DNA of 42,278 nucleotides, from positions 1 to 42,278 of the forward strand of contig CAIQKV010000090.1 of assembly GCA_903872505.1 (NCBI GenBank), written 5' to 3'. The first letter of the stretch is position 1, and each line of letters begins with the position of its first letter. Shown piece by piece: positions 1 through 8,362 of the stretch. This DNA is from an uncultured Opitutia bacterium. Its GTDB lineage: Bacteria; Verrucomicrobiota; Verrucomicrobiia; Opitutales; Opitutaceae. The notes beneath the pieces are model-generated. The model was not told where the DNA came from, searched no databases, and saw only the letters and a list, made by a program, of their open reading frames with translations. A program made the position numbers and the translations under genes.

Positions 1-663
1 CACCGTAAACGCCAGTTTTTCGCCGGGCGCCGCGCCGCCCGTTTTCGCCATCAGGGGCAGGAAAGTCCCTGCGGCCCCGTCCGCCGTCTCAAACGCCGCC
101 TCCTTGCCCTCGCCAAACTTCAGCGGTCCCACCGCGCGAATCCCATGCAGGTCGCTCACCCCCAGGAGCACCCGGGCCTTGTCCCAGTCCATGTGGTCGG
201 CCTCGAGTCCCGCCGTGGCAAAGTCCGGCTGAAAATATCCGGTGAGCGTCAGTTTCGAACTGTAGACGACCGTGTCGTAGATGCCGCGGTGACGCAGTTC
301 GGGCTCCACCGTGCCGTTCACGGCCAGCACCTCGGGCAAGAAATACGCCATCGCGCCGACCAACTCGGTCTCCTCCACCTGCACCGCGCGGCCGTTCACG
401 ACCCGGGAACGGATCACATTGGTCCGGTAGGCATAGGGCACGGCGAGCACTGGCCCGGTGACCAACTGCCGCCGGCCCCAGATGCCGGCAATCTCCTCCG
501 TGGCCCGCAGTTGGTACCCCTGCCGGTCGAGCAGCACGCCGTTGGTCATGGCCAGCGGAATGTGCAGCAGGGCGATCAGCAGGATGATGCCGCCGATTTT
601 GAGGAAGATCGCGAAACTGCGCTGGGCGGGCGTGACAATGACCGGGGGTTGGGAGGAGTCCAT
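1..663 (-). CDS. creD: CreD-like inner-membrane protein (3' part outside window)
   Basis: This is the N-terminal 221 codons of a CreD-family protein; the gene runs off the left edge. The ATG at 663 gives MDSSQPPVIV, then one strong membrane segment at about residues 17-38 (FLKIGGIILLIALLHIPLAM). A long periplasmic part follows, with the family's GVLLDRQGYQ and GRRQLVTGPVLAVPY blocks. CreD proteins are usually about 450 residues with further C-terminal membrane helices, so about half is missing here. In Enterobacteria creD is the main target of the CreBC two-component system and affects envelope integrity and beta-lactam and colicin tolerance. It lies downstream of creB-creC on the same strand, which supports the name. 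The 199-base gap before it holds a large inverted repeat, so it may have its own promoter. Confidence 0.85.
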   Translation of the reverse strand, partial: MDSSQPPVIVTPAQRSFAIFLKIGGIILLIALLHIPLAMTNGVLLDRQGYQLRATEEIAGIWGRRQLVTGPVLAVPYAYRTNVIRSRVVNGRAVQVEETELVGAMAYFLPEVLAVNGTVEPELRHRGIYDTVVYSSKLTLTGYFQPDFATAGLEADHMDWDKARVLLGVSDLHGIRAVGPLKFGEGKEAAFETADGAAGTFLPLMAKTGGAAPGEKLAFTV

Positions 664-760
664 GCGCCCATCCTGCCCGCCCTGCGTGAAGCCCGTGTGA
701 AGCGACGATGAAATCGCGCGGAAAATCACCACCCCGCTCCCGCGACCCAACCGAGCCAAT

Positions 761-821
761 GTCACTTAATCGGTGACATTCCACCGGAAGCGCCGGGGAA
801 ACATGTCACCGATTAAGTGAC
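761..821. repeat. Perfect 19-bp inverted repeat between creC and creD
   Basis: The arms at 761-779 and 803-821 are exact reverse complements, separated by 23 bases. Each arm is itself a dyad of the form TGTCAC-N7-GTGAC, so the site can form either one long hairpin or two small ones. It lies after the intended creC stop (863-865) and 98 bases before the creD start. It could be an operator for creD, a terminator-like structure, or terminal inverted repeats left by a lost insertion sequence. It does not resemble the TTCAC direct-repeat CreB box of E. coli. Confidence 0.8.
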
Positions 822-2220
822 CTCTGTCGGTGCGCGCCCTCGGGGCAACATAACCTATTGGGTTACAGTTGGACGGGGACCCACAACATCGCGACCGCCC
901 CGCCCCCGGGCCGGTTGGCCAGCGTCGCGTCGCCCCCGTGCAGGTGGGCGATCTCACGCACCAGCGCGAGCCCCAGGCCGGTGCTTTCCGACCCGAGCCC
1001 GGCCGCGGCAGGGAGTAGAAACGCCCGAACACCTGCGGCAGCGCGTAGTCGGGTACGCCCGGCCCCCGGTCCGCGACCGTAAACGTGACGCGCCCCGCCG
1101 CGGCGGTGGCGGCAAATTCCACCGCGCCACCCGCCGCCGAGAAATCCAGCGCGTTCTGCAGCAGGTTCACCAGTGCCTCGCGCAGCAGCACCCGCTCGCC
1201 GCGCACCCGGCCCGCGGCGCCGCCGACACTGAGCGTCACCCGCGACCCGGCATAGGCCGGCCGCAGCACCTCGGCCGCCTCGGTCAGCAACGCCGGCAGA
1301 TCGATCAGCTCGGTTTGCTGGAGCGCCTTGCGCGCCTCCAGCGAGGAAAGCTCGAGCAGCCGGTCCACGATCTGCTGGATCCGCGCCCCCTCGCTGCGGA
1401 TGTTGCCGAGAAACTTTTCCCGCTGCGGCGCCGGCAGGTCCTCGCCGAGCAGCTCGGCGGCGCCGCGGATCGCCGCCAGCGGCGCCTTGACCTCGTGCGC
1501 CAGCGCCTGGGTGTAGCGCTCGGCGTGCTGCCGGCCCTCGAGCGCGTCGCGCATTTCCTCAAACGCCTGGGCCAGAGCCGCGATCTCCGTGGCGCGCGAG
1601 GTCGGCGGCGGCCCGGCCCGGCCATCGCGCACGCCCTGGGCGTAAACCGTGAGCCGTTCCAGCGAATGCGTCAGGCGCGACGCCAGCCACCAGCCCGCCA
1701 CCAGCATCACGCCGGCGATCAGCAGCGCCATGCCGGCGAGTTTTTTCCGCTCGGCCCAGATCACGGCGTTGACGCTGCGGATGGAACGCGAAAGCACGAG
1801 CGTGGCGGTGCGACCGCCCGCCAGGGTGACCGGCGCCGCCGCCATGATCTCCGTCTCCGTCGGGTCGCGCTCCCCATCGATGAGATTGTCCCCGACCCGG
1901 CGCGCCAGTTTCCGCGCAGAGGAGACCCCATAGCCGTCGGCCACGGGCGCGGCCGGCTCGACCGTGTCGAGGAGCAAGGCGCCGTCGCCCGCCACCAGCC
2001 GCACGCGCAGTCCCGCCTGGGCGGCCCGCAGCGCCGCCGCGTCCGGGACGGGCTGGCCGGTCCAGGTCACCGCGAGCAGCCGGGCGGCGTCCGCGAGACC
2101 GTGCTGCAGCGACGCCACATAGCGCGGCCGCACTTCCGCCAGGTTGTAGCGCATCAGCACGGCCAAGCCCACCGCCGACGCCGCGACGTAGACGGTGAAG
2201 ATGGCGGTGCGGATTTTCAT
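766..2220 (-). CDS. creC: CreC-like sensor histidine kinase with a 3' frameshift
   Basis: This is a membrane histidine kinase that should phosphorylate the CreB-like regulator encoded just upstream. TM1 is at residues 7-24 and TM2 at about 162-181, with a sensor region between. A HAMP-like stretch follows, then the H-box with His242 (ALAHEVKAP), an N-box (LVNLLQNALDFS) and a G1 box (DRGPGVP). After FYSLPRPGSG, near 992-994, the frame is lost. One missing G in that run puts the conserved ESTGLGLALVREIAHLHG block in another frame, which ends at a natural TAA at 863-865. As written, the ORF instead reads nonsense to 766 and lacks the G2 motif, so it is either a real mutation or a sequencing error. 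The ATG overlaps the creB stop (ATGA). Confidence 0.85.
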   Translation of the reverse strand: MKIRTAIFTVYVAASAVGLAVLMRYNLAEVRPRYVASLQHGLADAARLLAVTWTGQPVPDAAALRAAQAGLRVRLVAGDGALLLDTVEPAAPVADGYGVSSARKLARRVGDNLIDGERDPTETEIMAAAPVTLAGGRTATLVLSRSIRSVNAVIWAERKKLAGMALLIAGVMLVAGWWLASRLTHSLERLTVYAQGVRDGRAGPPPTSRATEIAALAQAFEEMRDALEGRQHAERYTQALAHEVKAPLAAIRGAAELLGEDLPAPQREKFLGNIRSEGARIQQIVDRLLELSSLEARKALQQTELIDLPALLTEAAEVLRPAYAGSRVTLSVGGAAGRVRGERVLLREALVNLLQNALDFSAAGGAVEFAATAAAGRVTFTVADRGPGVPDYALPQVFGRFYSLPRPGSGRKAPAWGSRWCVRSPTCTGATRRWPTGPGAGRSRCCGSPSNCNPIGYVAPRARTDRGHLIGDMFPRRFRWNVTD

Positions 2221-2906
2221 GGCTCGCGCAGCGAATAGCCCAGGCCGCGGTGCGTCACGATCGGATCGGCGGCCGGCGCCGCCTCGCGGAGTTTCGCCCG
2301 GAGCATCTTGATGTGCGCATCCACCGTGCGGTCGAGCGCCGCGCCCGGATCGTCCCACGCCGCCGTCATCAGCTGGTCGCGGCTGAAGACCCGGCCGGGT
2401 GCCGCCAGCAGGACGGAAAGCAGCCGGTATTCGTTGCGGGTGAGATCGAGCACCTTGCCGGTGTAGGTGATGCGGCAGCGGGCCGCATCGTGCGACCACC
2501 CGCCGGTGGCGGCGGTGGCGGCCGGATCCGGGCCGCGCGCGCGGCGCAGCACGGCGCGGACGCGCGCGGTCAGCTCGCGCGGGCTGAACGGCTTGGCCAC
2601 GTAATCGTCGGCCCCGAGTTCGAGCCCGACAATCCGGTCCACCTCGCTGCTGCGCGCCGTCAGGAAGATCACCGGGACCGGCCCGCGCCGCTGGATTTCG
2701 CGGCAGACATCCAGCCCGCTCATGTCGGGCAGTCCGACGTCGAGGACGACCAGCGCGACGGGCTGGTCCTGCATCACCGCCAGGGCGTCGCGGCCGGTCG
2801 TCTTCCAAAGCACGGCCCAGCCCTCGGTCTGCAGCGCGTAGACGATGGTTTCCGCAATCGGCGGTTCGTCCTCCACGACGAGGATCGTCTGGCGCGGCTC
2901 AGGCAT
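2217..2906 (-). CDS. creB: CreB-like OmpR-family response regulator
   Basis: This 229-residue OmpR/PhoB-type regulator has a receiver domain at residues 7-118, with the acidic pair around E12/D13, phosphoacceptor Asp56 (VVLDVGLPD), Thr83 (FLTAR) and Lys105 (AKPFSP). A winged-helix DNA-binding domain occupies about 130-228 (LTRNEYRLLSVLL, VDAHIKMLRAKL, THRGLGYSL). It is followed with ATGA overlap by the creC-like kinase and then by creD, which is the CreBCD order. Without that context it could only be called an OmpR-family regulator. A small hairpin (stems 2920-2925 and 2932-2937) lies 13 bases upstream of the start. Confidence 0.85.
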   Translation of the reverse strand: MPEPRQTILVVEDEPPIAETIVYALQTEGWAVLWKTTGRDALAVMQDQPVALVVLDVGLPDMSGLDVCREIQRRGPVPVIFLTARSSEVDRIVGLELGADDYVAKPFSPRELTARVRAVLRRARGPDPAATAATGGWSHDAARCRITYTGKVLDLTRNEYRLLSVLLAAPGRVFSRDQLMTAAWDDPGAALDRTVDAHIKMLRAKLREAAPAADPIVTHRGLGYSLREP

Positions 2907-2972
2907 GCGCCCTGTTTGTGCCCGGCCCCATCCGGGCTGGCAAGTTACTCCGCAGGCGGGCCGGCCTCCCGG

Positions 2973-4025
2973 TCAGAGCTTGAGCGTGATCTCCCGGCCT
3001 TGCGCCGACGAGGCGTAGACCGCCTCGAGGATGCCGATGACCTTGATCGTCTCGGTCCACGGCACGGGGGAGGGCTTGTTGTTCGTCACGCAGTCCACGA
3101 ACGCCGCGATCTCGTTCCAGTGCGGGTGAGGCACCTGCACCGGGTGCGTCAGGGTGCCCTGCGCGAAGGTGCCGTTGGTGACAGTGGCGAACTCCGCGCT
3201 CGGCCACTTCACGCCGCCCTTCTTGCCGAAGATCTGGGCGAGCAGCTCCTCGTTTTCCACCTGGTGGCACATCCACGCGGCCTCGAGCATGAGGGTCGCG
3301 CCGTTGTCGAAATGCACGATGCCCGCGGCAAAATCCTCGACGGAGTAACGCGCACGGTCCCACTCGCCCCACTGGTTGGGCATGTCGTGGCCCTTCGCGA
3401 AGACCGTCTTCGACGTGCCGGAAACGCGCACGGGCTTGGGGAAGCCCATCAGCCAGAGGCAGAGGTCGAGGGCGTGCACGCCGATGTCCATGCACGGGCC
3501 GCCGCCGGCGAGGCTGGCGTCGATGAAACCCGGCGAGGGTGGCAGCCAGGCGCGGCGCATGGCGCGGACACGCGCGTGGTAGGCCTCGCCGAGGTTGCCG
3601 GCGTCGACCCAGGCCTTCACCGCCACGCCGCCCTGGGTGAAGCGCTGGTGCTGCGCGGTCATGAGCTTGAGCTTCTTCTTGTCGGCGAGCTTGCCCATCT
3701 CGCGCACCTCCGCGGTCGTGACCGCGAGGGGTTTTTCGCAAAGGACGTGCCGGCCGGAATTCAGCGCGGCGAGGGCCGCGGGCGTGTGCACCTTGTTCGG
3801 CGTGCAGATGTCGACCGCATCGAGGTCGAGCTTCAGCAGCTCGCGGTAGTCAGTGAAGATCGGGACGCCCCCGGCCACCGCGGCGGCCTTTTTCGCCGTC
3901 GCCTCCGAGACGTCGGCGATGCCGGCGATTTCGACCTCGGGGAGATTTCTCCAACCGGGGATGTGAACGGCCTGGGCGATGCCGCCGCCGCCGATGATGC
4001 CAACGCGAAATTTCCGTGATTTCAT
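2973..4025 (-). CDS. Gfo/Idh/MocA-family NAD(P)-dependent oxidoreductase
   Basis: This protein of 350 residues starts at the ATG at 4025 (MKSRKFRVGIIGGGGIAQ). An upstream extension of the frame has no family similarity, so I rejected it. The N-terminal Rossmann fold shows the GxGGIAQ nucleotide-binding loop, then the family's substrate-pocket EKP motif (HVLCEKPLAV). The C-terminal alpha/beta domain carries GGPCMDIGVHALDLCLWLMG, with the Asp and His of the usual catalytic set. Members oxidise or reduce sugars, inositols and related polyols, and the substrate here cannot be read from sequence. It lies 66 bases upstream of creB on the same strand, possibly by chance. Confidence 0.88.
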   Translation of the reverse strand: MKSRKFRVGIIGGGGIAQAVHIPGWRNLPEVEIAGIADVSEATAKKAAAVAGGVPIFTDYRELLKLDLDAVDICTPNKVHTPAALAALNSGRHVLCEKPLAVTTAEVREMGKLADKKKLKLMTAQHQRFTQGGVAVKAWVDAGNLGEAYHARVRAMRRAWLPPSPGFIDASLAGGGPCMDIGVHALDLCLWLMGFPKPVRVSGTSKTVFAKGHDMPNQWGEWDRARYSVEDFAAGIVHFDNGATLMLEAAWMCHQVENEELLAQIFGKKGGVKWPSAEFATVTNGTFAQGTLTHPVQVPHPHWNEIAAFVDCVTNNKPSPVPWTETIKVIGILEAVYASSAQGREITLKL

Positions 4026-4164
4026 GGGGAGGGTGCAAGCGATGCCCACCCGCCGGTCCGCGACAACATCAAACCGTCCGGCCGGCGGCGCCGGGCACCC
4101 GGCGCCCGGGCCGCGGCATGAATCTGCCTTGGCTTGCCTCCCGCCGCCGGCTATGCCGTTGGCC

Positions 4165-5163
4165 ATGGACAACCCCGCCCTGCCCCCCGTCCAGCCCACC
4201 TACCAGGATCGCCGCACCGGCCTCATTGTCTTCGGCGTCTTTGCCATCCTGATCGGCGCCTGCTGCGCCCTGCTCGTGCCCCTGGCCTTCTTCGGGCAGA
4301 TGATGGCGGCCCGGCAACTGGGCACGGACTTTGACACGTCCGCCGCCGTGATCAGTGCGGCGGTCTACGGCCTGATGGCGGTCGTGCTGATCTGGCTGGG
4401 AGTGGGCTCCGTGCTCGCCAAGCGCTGGGCGCGGGCGCTCCTCCTCTGCCTGGGCTGGATCGGGCTGATCATCGGCCTGGTGGCGATGCCCGCCGTGTTC
4501 CTGGCGATGAACTCGATCGGCGCCACCCTGCGGGCCCAGGGCCAGACCCTGCCCCCGGGCGCGCTGGTGATGGTCAAGGTGGTGGCGATCGCGACCACGT
4601 TCGTGATCTACATCGTGATCCCCGGCATCGCGGTGCTGTTCTACCGCAGCCCGCATGTGCGCCGGACCTGCGAGGCGCGGGACCCCGTCGAGCGCTGGAC
4701 CGACCGCTGCCCCCTGCCCGTGCTGGCGCTCTGCCTGCTGAAGGTGTTCGCCGCGGCGATCCTGCTGGCCATCCTGCCCACCTATGGCCGGGTGTTTCCG
4801 CTCGCCGGCATCGTGCTGCAGGGCTGGCCGGCCCGGGTGCTCTGGCTCGCGATGGCCGCCTTCCTGGTCTACGCGGCCCGGGGATTCTACCGGCTCGATC
4901 TGCGCACGTGGTGGATCTACACGGTCGGCACCCTGGTGCTGTGGAGCTCGTCGCTGCTGACCTTCCAGCGCATCGGCCTGATTGATTTCTACCGGCAGAT
5001 GGGCCTGCCCCAGCGGCAGCTGGAGCTGATGGAACACAATCCCATGCTCCGCAACGGCTCGATCCTGTGGCTCAGCCTCCTGAGCATGGTGATCTGGCTC
5101 GGCTACCTGCTCTACGTGCGGCGTTTTTTCCGCGCGCCTACAGATCGCCCTGCTGCGGCCTGA
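4165..5163 (+). CDS. Polytopic membrane protein of unknown function
   Basis: I do not recognise the family. The chosen ATG (4165) gives 332 residues; another ATG four codons upstream (4153) is equally possible. There are about eight hydrophobic helices, in two blocks of four: the first block has segments such as GLIVFGVFAILIGACCALLV, VYGLMAVVLIWLGVGSVLA and LLLCLGWIGLIIGLVAMPAV, and the second block is similar. Between them is a polar loop, CEARDPVERWTDRCPLPV, with two Cys. The C-terminus is basic (YVRRFFRAPTDR). The last 26 bases overlap the 3' end of the convergent SDR gene. It is an inner-membrane protein by composition only. Confidence 0.8.
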   Translation: MDNPALPPVQPTYQDRRTGLIVFGVFAILIGACCALLVPLAFFGQMMAARQLGTDFDTSAAVISAAVYGLMAVVLIWLGVGSVLAKRWARALLLCLGWIGLIIGLVAMPAVFLAMNSIGATLRAQGQTLPPGALVMVKVVAIATTFVIYIVIPGIAVLFYRSPHVRRTCEARDPVERWTDRCPLPVLALCLLKVFAAAILLAILPTYGRVFPLAGIVLQGWPARVLWLAMAAFLVYAARGFYRLDLRTWWIYTVGTLVLWSSSLLTFQRIGLIDFYRQMGLPQRQLELMEHNPMLRNGSILWLSLLSMVIWLGYLLYVRRFFRAPTDRPAAA

Positions 5164-5848
5164 GGACGATCTCCTCCACGACCGTGCGCCGCGACAGCCG
5201 GTAAATGTCCAGGAACGCGCGCGCCACGTCCGCCGCCGGCATCATCCGAGCCGCCGGCACGCCGCTGCCCCGCCACGAGGGCGAGAACGTCGCGCCCGGA
5301 TGGACGCAGCACACCCGCACGCCCCAGTCCTTCAGCTCGGCGCGCATGACCTTCGACAGGCCGGTCACGCCGAATTTGGCCGCGCTGTAGCCCGCGCCGC
5401 CCGGATAGGCGATGAGCCCGGCGATCGAGCTCATGTTGAACACGTCGCCGCGGCGGCGACGCGCCATCGCCGGCACGAAGGCCCGCGACACCAGGAACAC
5501 GCTGCGAAGGTTCACCGCGATCATCCGGTCGAAATCCGCCACGCGCATCTTCGTGAACGGCGCGGCGGTGAACTTGCCGGCATTGTTGATCAGCACGTCG
5601 ACCGCCCCGAAGCGCCGCTGCACGCCCCGCGCCATCGCCGCGACCGAGGCCTCGTCGGCCACGTCGCAGGCAAACGCCTCCGCGGTGGCGCCGAGCTTCA
5701 CACAGGCGCGGGCCACGGTGCCGAGGTTCCGCGCATTGCGCGCCACCAGCGCCAGCCGCACGCCGGGGATGGCCCGCGCAAAGACGCGGGCGAGCGCGGC
5801 GCCAATCCCCTGCGAGGCGCCGGTGATAAGGACAACAGGTTTGCTCAT
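5138..5848 (-). CDS. SDR-family reductase, sepiapterin-reductase-like
   Basis: This classical short-chain dehydrogenase/reductase has 236 residues. It has the TGASQGIG cofactor loop (9-16), NNAG (88-91), Ser140/141 and the YSAAK active site (Tyr154, Lys158). The C-terminal region reads PGATFSPSW ... MMP ... RTVVEEIVLRPQQGDL. That pattern closely follows the Chlorobium sepiapterin reductase as I recall it (PGAVYTPMW, MMP, RTVVEEIILRP). It is the last gene of an operon, only 13 bases after folE2 and downstream of a PTPS-type gene. A role in the last reduction steps to tetrahydrobiopterin is therefore attractive. That role is inference, since many SDRs share the general C-terminal motif. Confidence 0.85.
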   Translation of the reverse strand: MSKPVVLITGASQGIGAALARVFARAIPGVRLALVARNARNLGTVARACVKLGATAEAFACDVADEASVAAMARGVQRRFGAVDVLINNAGKFTAAPFTKMRVADFDRMIAVNLRSVFLVSRAFVPAMARRRRGDVFNMSSIAGLIAYPGGAGYSAAKFGVTGLSKVMRAELKDWGVRVCCVHPGATFSPSWRGSGVPAARMMPAADVARAFLDIYRLSRRTVVEEIVLRPQQGDL

Positions 5849-5861
5849 GGGCGTGGGATGA

Positions 5862-6839
5862 TCAGCACAGCAGCGAGCCGAAGTCCATGAAGTCGGCGGC
5901 GAAGCCGCCCTTCACGCCCTTGCAGATCACGCTCACGGCGTCGTGCGAGTGCAGCGACTCGAGGTGCGAGCACGCGATCTGGAAGTCCCGGATGCGCGGG
6001 TCGGCGTTGAACTCGCGATAGAGCAGCCGCGCGGCGTCCTCGACAAACTTCAGGTGCGCGCCGTTGAGCTCGGCAAAGGCTTGCTCGTCCTCGCGCTTCA
6101 CCATCACCTGCGTCTCCGTCTGGAGCGCGTTGAGGCAGTGGGCGTGCACGTCCTCGATCCAGATTTTCCTGCCCTCGGCCTCCTCGATGGTGATGCGCGC
6201 CTTGCTGCGCTGCGAATGCGGCACGGTGTAGGCGCCGCGCCGGTCGCGCGCGTGCTCGGCCAGCTCGGCGGAGCACGGGCAGGCCGACGAGTAGACGAAA
6301 TCGAAATGGATGAAGCGGCGGTAGTGGCCGGCGTGGGTCATGACCCCCTCGAACGCGACGTCGTAGTACTGCCAGCCCGCCAGCCCGCTGCGCAGGCTCG
6401 GCCGGAGCATCGGGTACGAAAACGCCACCTTCAGGCGGGCGTCCTTGCTGTCCACCTTGCGGAGGTAGGCCTTGAGGATCTTGCCCATCCACTCGCCGGT
6501 GATGATCCCGTCCTTGTGGTCATAGAACGAGCGCATGATGCGGCTCATGTTGATGCCCTTGAGTTCGGCCTGCAGCGAGACGGTGCCGGTGACGCTGGTC
6601 TCGAGCGTGAGCTTCCGGCCGGTCTTGGTGCGGTAGTTGAGCGGCAGGCGGAAATTATGGATGCCGACCTGCTGGATCGGCACGCGGGAGCCCCGGATGG
6701 CGGTGAGCGATGCCTCCATCATGTCGGGCAGCGTGGCCCGGTATGCGGCCGTCGCCTGGAACTTGGCGTCGTAGGCGTGCCGGATGCGCGCGGGGGTTCC
6801 ATCCGCGGAGCGGTGGAGATACATCGGTTTTTTCTTCAT
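5862..6839 (-). CDS. folE2: GTP cyclohydrolase FolE2
   Basis: This 325-residue FolE2-type (COG1469) GTP cyclohydrolase I converts GTP to 7,8-dihydroneopterin triphosphate, the first step to folate and biopterin. FolE2 is unrelated in sequence to FolE and does not strictly need zinc. The diagnostic ACPCS block is at 186-190, with [10 protein letters not shown] near 58-66 and [11 protein letters not shown] near the C-terminus. The protein is slightly longer than many homologues, through the N-terminus. It sits between a PTPS-family gene (84-base gap) and an SDR gene (13-base gap), all on the minus strand, which points to pterin-cofactor synthesis. No Zur-type operator was recognised upstream. 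Confidence 0.92.
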   Translation of the reverse strand: MKKKPMYLHRSADGTPARIRHAYDAKFQATAAYRATLPDMMEASLTAIRGSRVPIQQVGIHNFRLPLNYRTKTGRKLTLETSVTGTVSLQAELKGINMSRIMRSFYDHKDGIITGEWMGKILKAYLRKVDSKDARLKVAFSYPMLRPSLRSGLAGWQYYDVAFEGVMTHAGHYRRFIHFDFVYSSACPCSAELAEHARDRRGAYTVPHSQRSKARITIEEAEGRKIWIEDVHAHCLNALQTETQVMVKREDEQAFAELNGAHLKFVEDAARLLYREFNADPRIRDFQIACSHLESLHSHDAVSVICKGVKGGFAADFMDFGSLLC

Positions 6840-6923
6840 GTCGTTTTTGGGCGTTTCAAACGGCCAGGCGGTTGGGACGATAACCGTAGTCCCGCCAGAG
6901 CGGGATTAGCTGGCACGGGAGAG

Positions 6924-7403
6924 TCAGGTGGCGTCCGGTCCGTGGTACTCGGCAAAGTTGCGCGGGGTTTCGTAGAGCCGCACGCAATGCAGCCGGCCGG
7001 TCTTGATGTGCGGCGCGATCTCGTTCCAGAACGCGATGACCAGGTTCTCGGTGGAAGGAATGATGCCGCGCAAAAACGGGACCTCCTCGTTCAGGTTCCG
7101 GTGGTCGCAGCGGTCCACCACCGCCCGGTGCAGGATCCGTTTCAGCTCGCCCAGGTCGATCAGGTAGCCGGTCACGGGATCGGGCGTCCCCTGCACCGTG
7201 ACCTCGAGGACATAGTTGTGCCCGTGCCAGTGCGGATTGGTGCAGAGCCCGTATTGCTTCTGGTTCCACGCCAGGCTGCGCGTCGGGTTGTAGAGCCGGT
7301 GCGCCGAGTTGAAATGCACCTGCCGGGTGATGCAGACGGTGCCCGTCAGCACGCGCGGGGCGCGGGCGGCGGGGGCTTGGCGGCGGGCAGGCGAGGCGGA
7401 CAT
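6924..7403 (-). CDS. 6-pyruvoyl-tetrahydropterin synthase-type protein
   Basis: This is a 159-residue PTPS/QueD-superfamily enzyme. Zinc ligands are His35 (FNSAHRL), His60 and His62 (HGH). The catalytic Cys54 is five residues before HGH (CTNPHWHGHNY); Asp100-His101 and the pterin-binding Glu145 (YETPRN) are present. QueD (queuosine pathway) normally has three residues between the Cys and HGH, whereas animal PTPS has five. The stretches DPVTGYLIDL, DHRNLNEEVP and STENLVI also match animal PTPS closely. I therefore favour conversion of dihydroneopterin triphosphate to 6-pyruvoyl-tetrahydropterin rather than QueD activity. As first gene of the operon with folE2 and an SDR, it probably carries the promoter in the 137-base divergent gap before the MBL gene. 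Confidence 0.88.
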   Translation of the reverse strand: MSASPARRQAPAARAPRVLTGTVCITRQVHFNSAHRLYNPTRSLAWNQKQYGLCTNPHWHGHNYVLEVTVQGTPDPVTGYLIDLGELKRILHRAVVDRCDHRNLNEEVPFLRGIIPSTENLVIAFWNEIAPHIKTGRLHCVRLYETPRNFAEYHGPDAT

Positions 7404-7540
7404 GGGGCGACAGAGGTAGCCAAAAACCGCCGCCGGTCAATGCGCCGGCGCAGTTAGTAGCGCGGGGGCGGGCCCGGCGCCCGCCGGCGCTGGAGATTTG
7501 ATTTGTGACCGGCCCGGCGGTGCGCTTGCTCGGGTCAATC

Positions 7541-8344
7541 ATGGCCATGCGGTTTTGCATCCTCGGCAGCGGCAGCTCGGGCAACAGCGCCCTGCTGCAG
7601 ACCGGGGGGGCGCGCGTGCTGGTGGACGCGGGCTTCTCGGCGCGGAAACTGGCCGCGCTCCTCACGGCCGCCGGCGAGTCGCTCGACCGGATCGACGCCA
7701 TCTTTCTCACCCACGAGCACGGCGACCATGCCGCCGGCATCGAGGGGTTGAAAAAGCACCCCCATATCCGGGTCTTCGCCAATGCCGCCACCGCGCGCGC
7801 CGTGCAGGCCGGCCTCAGCCACCGGCCGGACTGGCAGATCTTCGAGACCGGCGCCCGCTTCCGCTTCCGCGACCTCGAGGTGGAAAGTTTCACCGTGCCG
7901 CACGACGCCCAGGAGCCGGTCGGGTTCCGCTTCACCGCCGGCCTGGAGGGCGACCTGTTCGCGCCGCGGCGCTCGCTGGCGTTCTTGTCCGACCTCGGCC
8001 ATGCGCCGCAGCACATCCAGGAGCACATTCGCGAATGCGAGGTGCTGGTGGTCGAGGCCAACCACTGCCCCGAGCTGCTCAAGGCCGATCCCAAGCGGCC
8101 TTGGGCCACCAAGCAGCGCATCGCCGGCCGGCACGGCCATCTCTCCAACGACGGGGTGCGCGAGCTGCTGGCGGCCGTGGCCAGCCCGCGCTGGCGGCGG
8201 GTCTACCTCACGCACCTCTCGCGCGACTGCAATTCCCCCGCGGCGGTCGAGCGCGCGCTCGCCGGCGTGCGCCTGACCCTGACCGCGTGCGACTTCGCGA
8301 TCGTCGGACCCGGCGAGGGCACGCCGTTCTACGAACTGGGGTAA
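7541..8344 (+). CDS. MBL-fold metallo-hydrolase, YycJ/WalJ-like
   Basis: This metallo-beta-lactamase-fold protein of 267 residues has the start MAMRFCILGSGSSGNSALL; the second Met (7547) is an equally good start. It has the THEHGDHAAG metal motif near residue 50, an SDLGH motif (about 150), HGHLSND and a late LTHLSRDCNS. This pattern belongs to the YycJ/WalJ group of putative nucleic-acid phosphodiesterases or exonucleases. The exact substrate is unknown. It is divergent from the pterin operon and convergent with the MFS gene that ends 19 bases downstream. A near-copy of its final codons lies at 9806-9838. Confidence 0.87.
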   Translation: MAMRFCILGSGSSGNSALLQTGGARVLVDAGFSARKLAALLTAAGESLDRIDAIFLTHEHGDHAAGIEGLKKHPHIRVFANAATARAVQAGLSHRPDWQIFETGARFRFRDLEVESFTVPHDAQEPVGFRFTAGLEGDLFAPRRSLAFLSDLGHAPQHIQEHIRECEVLVVEANHCPELLKADPKRPWATKQRIAGRHGHLSNDGVRELLAAVASPRWRRVYLTHLSRDCNSPAAVERALAGVRLTLTACDFAIVGPGEGTPFYELG

Positions 8345-8362
8345 CGCGCGGACCCGCCGCGT

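Noticed and set aside
761-821. CreB box
   Set aside because: The E. coli CreB box is a TTCAC direct repeat with six-base spacing; this site is an inverted TGTCAC dyad.
849-869. TAACC...GGTTA dyad near 851-865 as a Zur/Fur-type operator
   Set aside because: It lies at the end of the creC frame, has only five-base arms and is not in a promoter.
2920-2937. Small hairpin before creB as an operator
   Set aside because: Six-base GC stem with a six-base loop is expected often by chance in such GC-rich DNA.
6924-7403. Naming the PTPS-family gene queD
   Set aside because: The catalytic Cys is five residues from HGH and other blocks match animal PTPS; QueD has three. No queuosine genes are adjacent.
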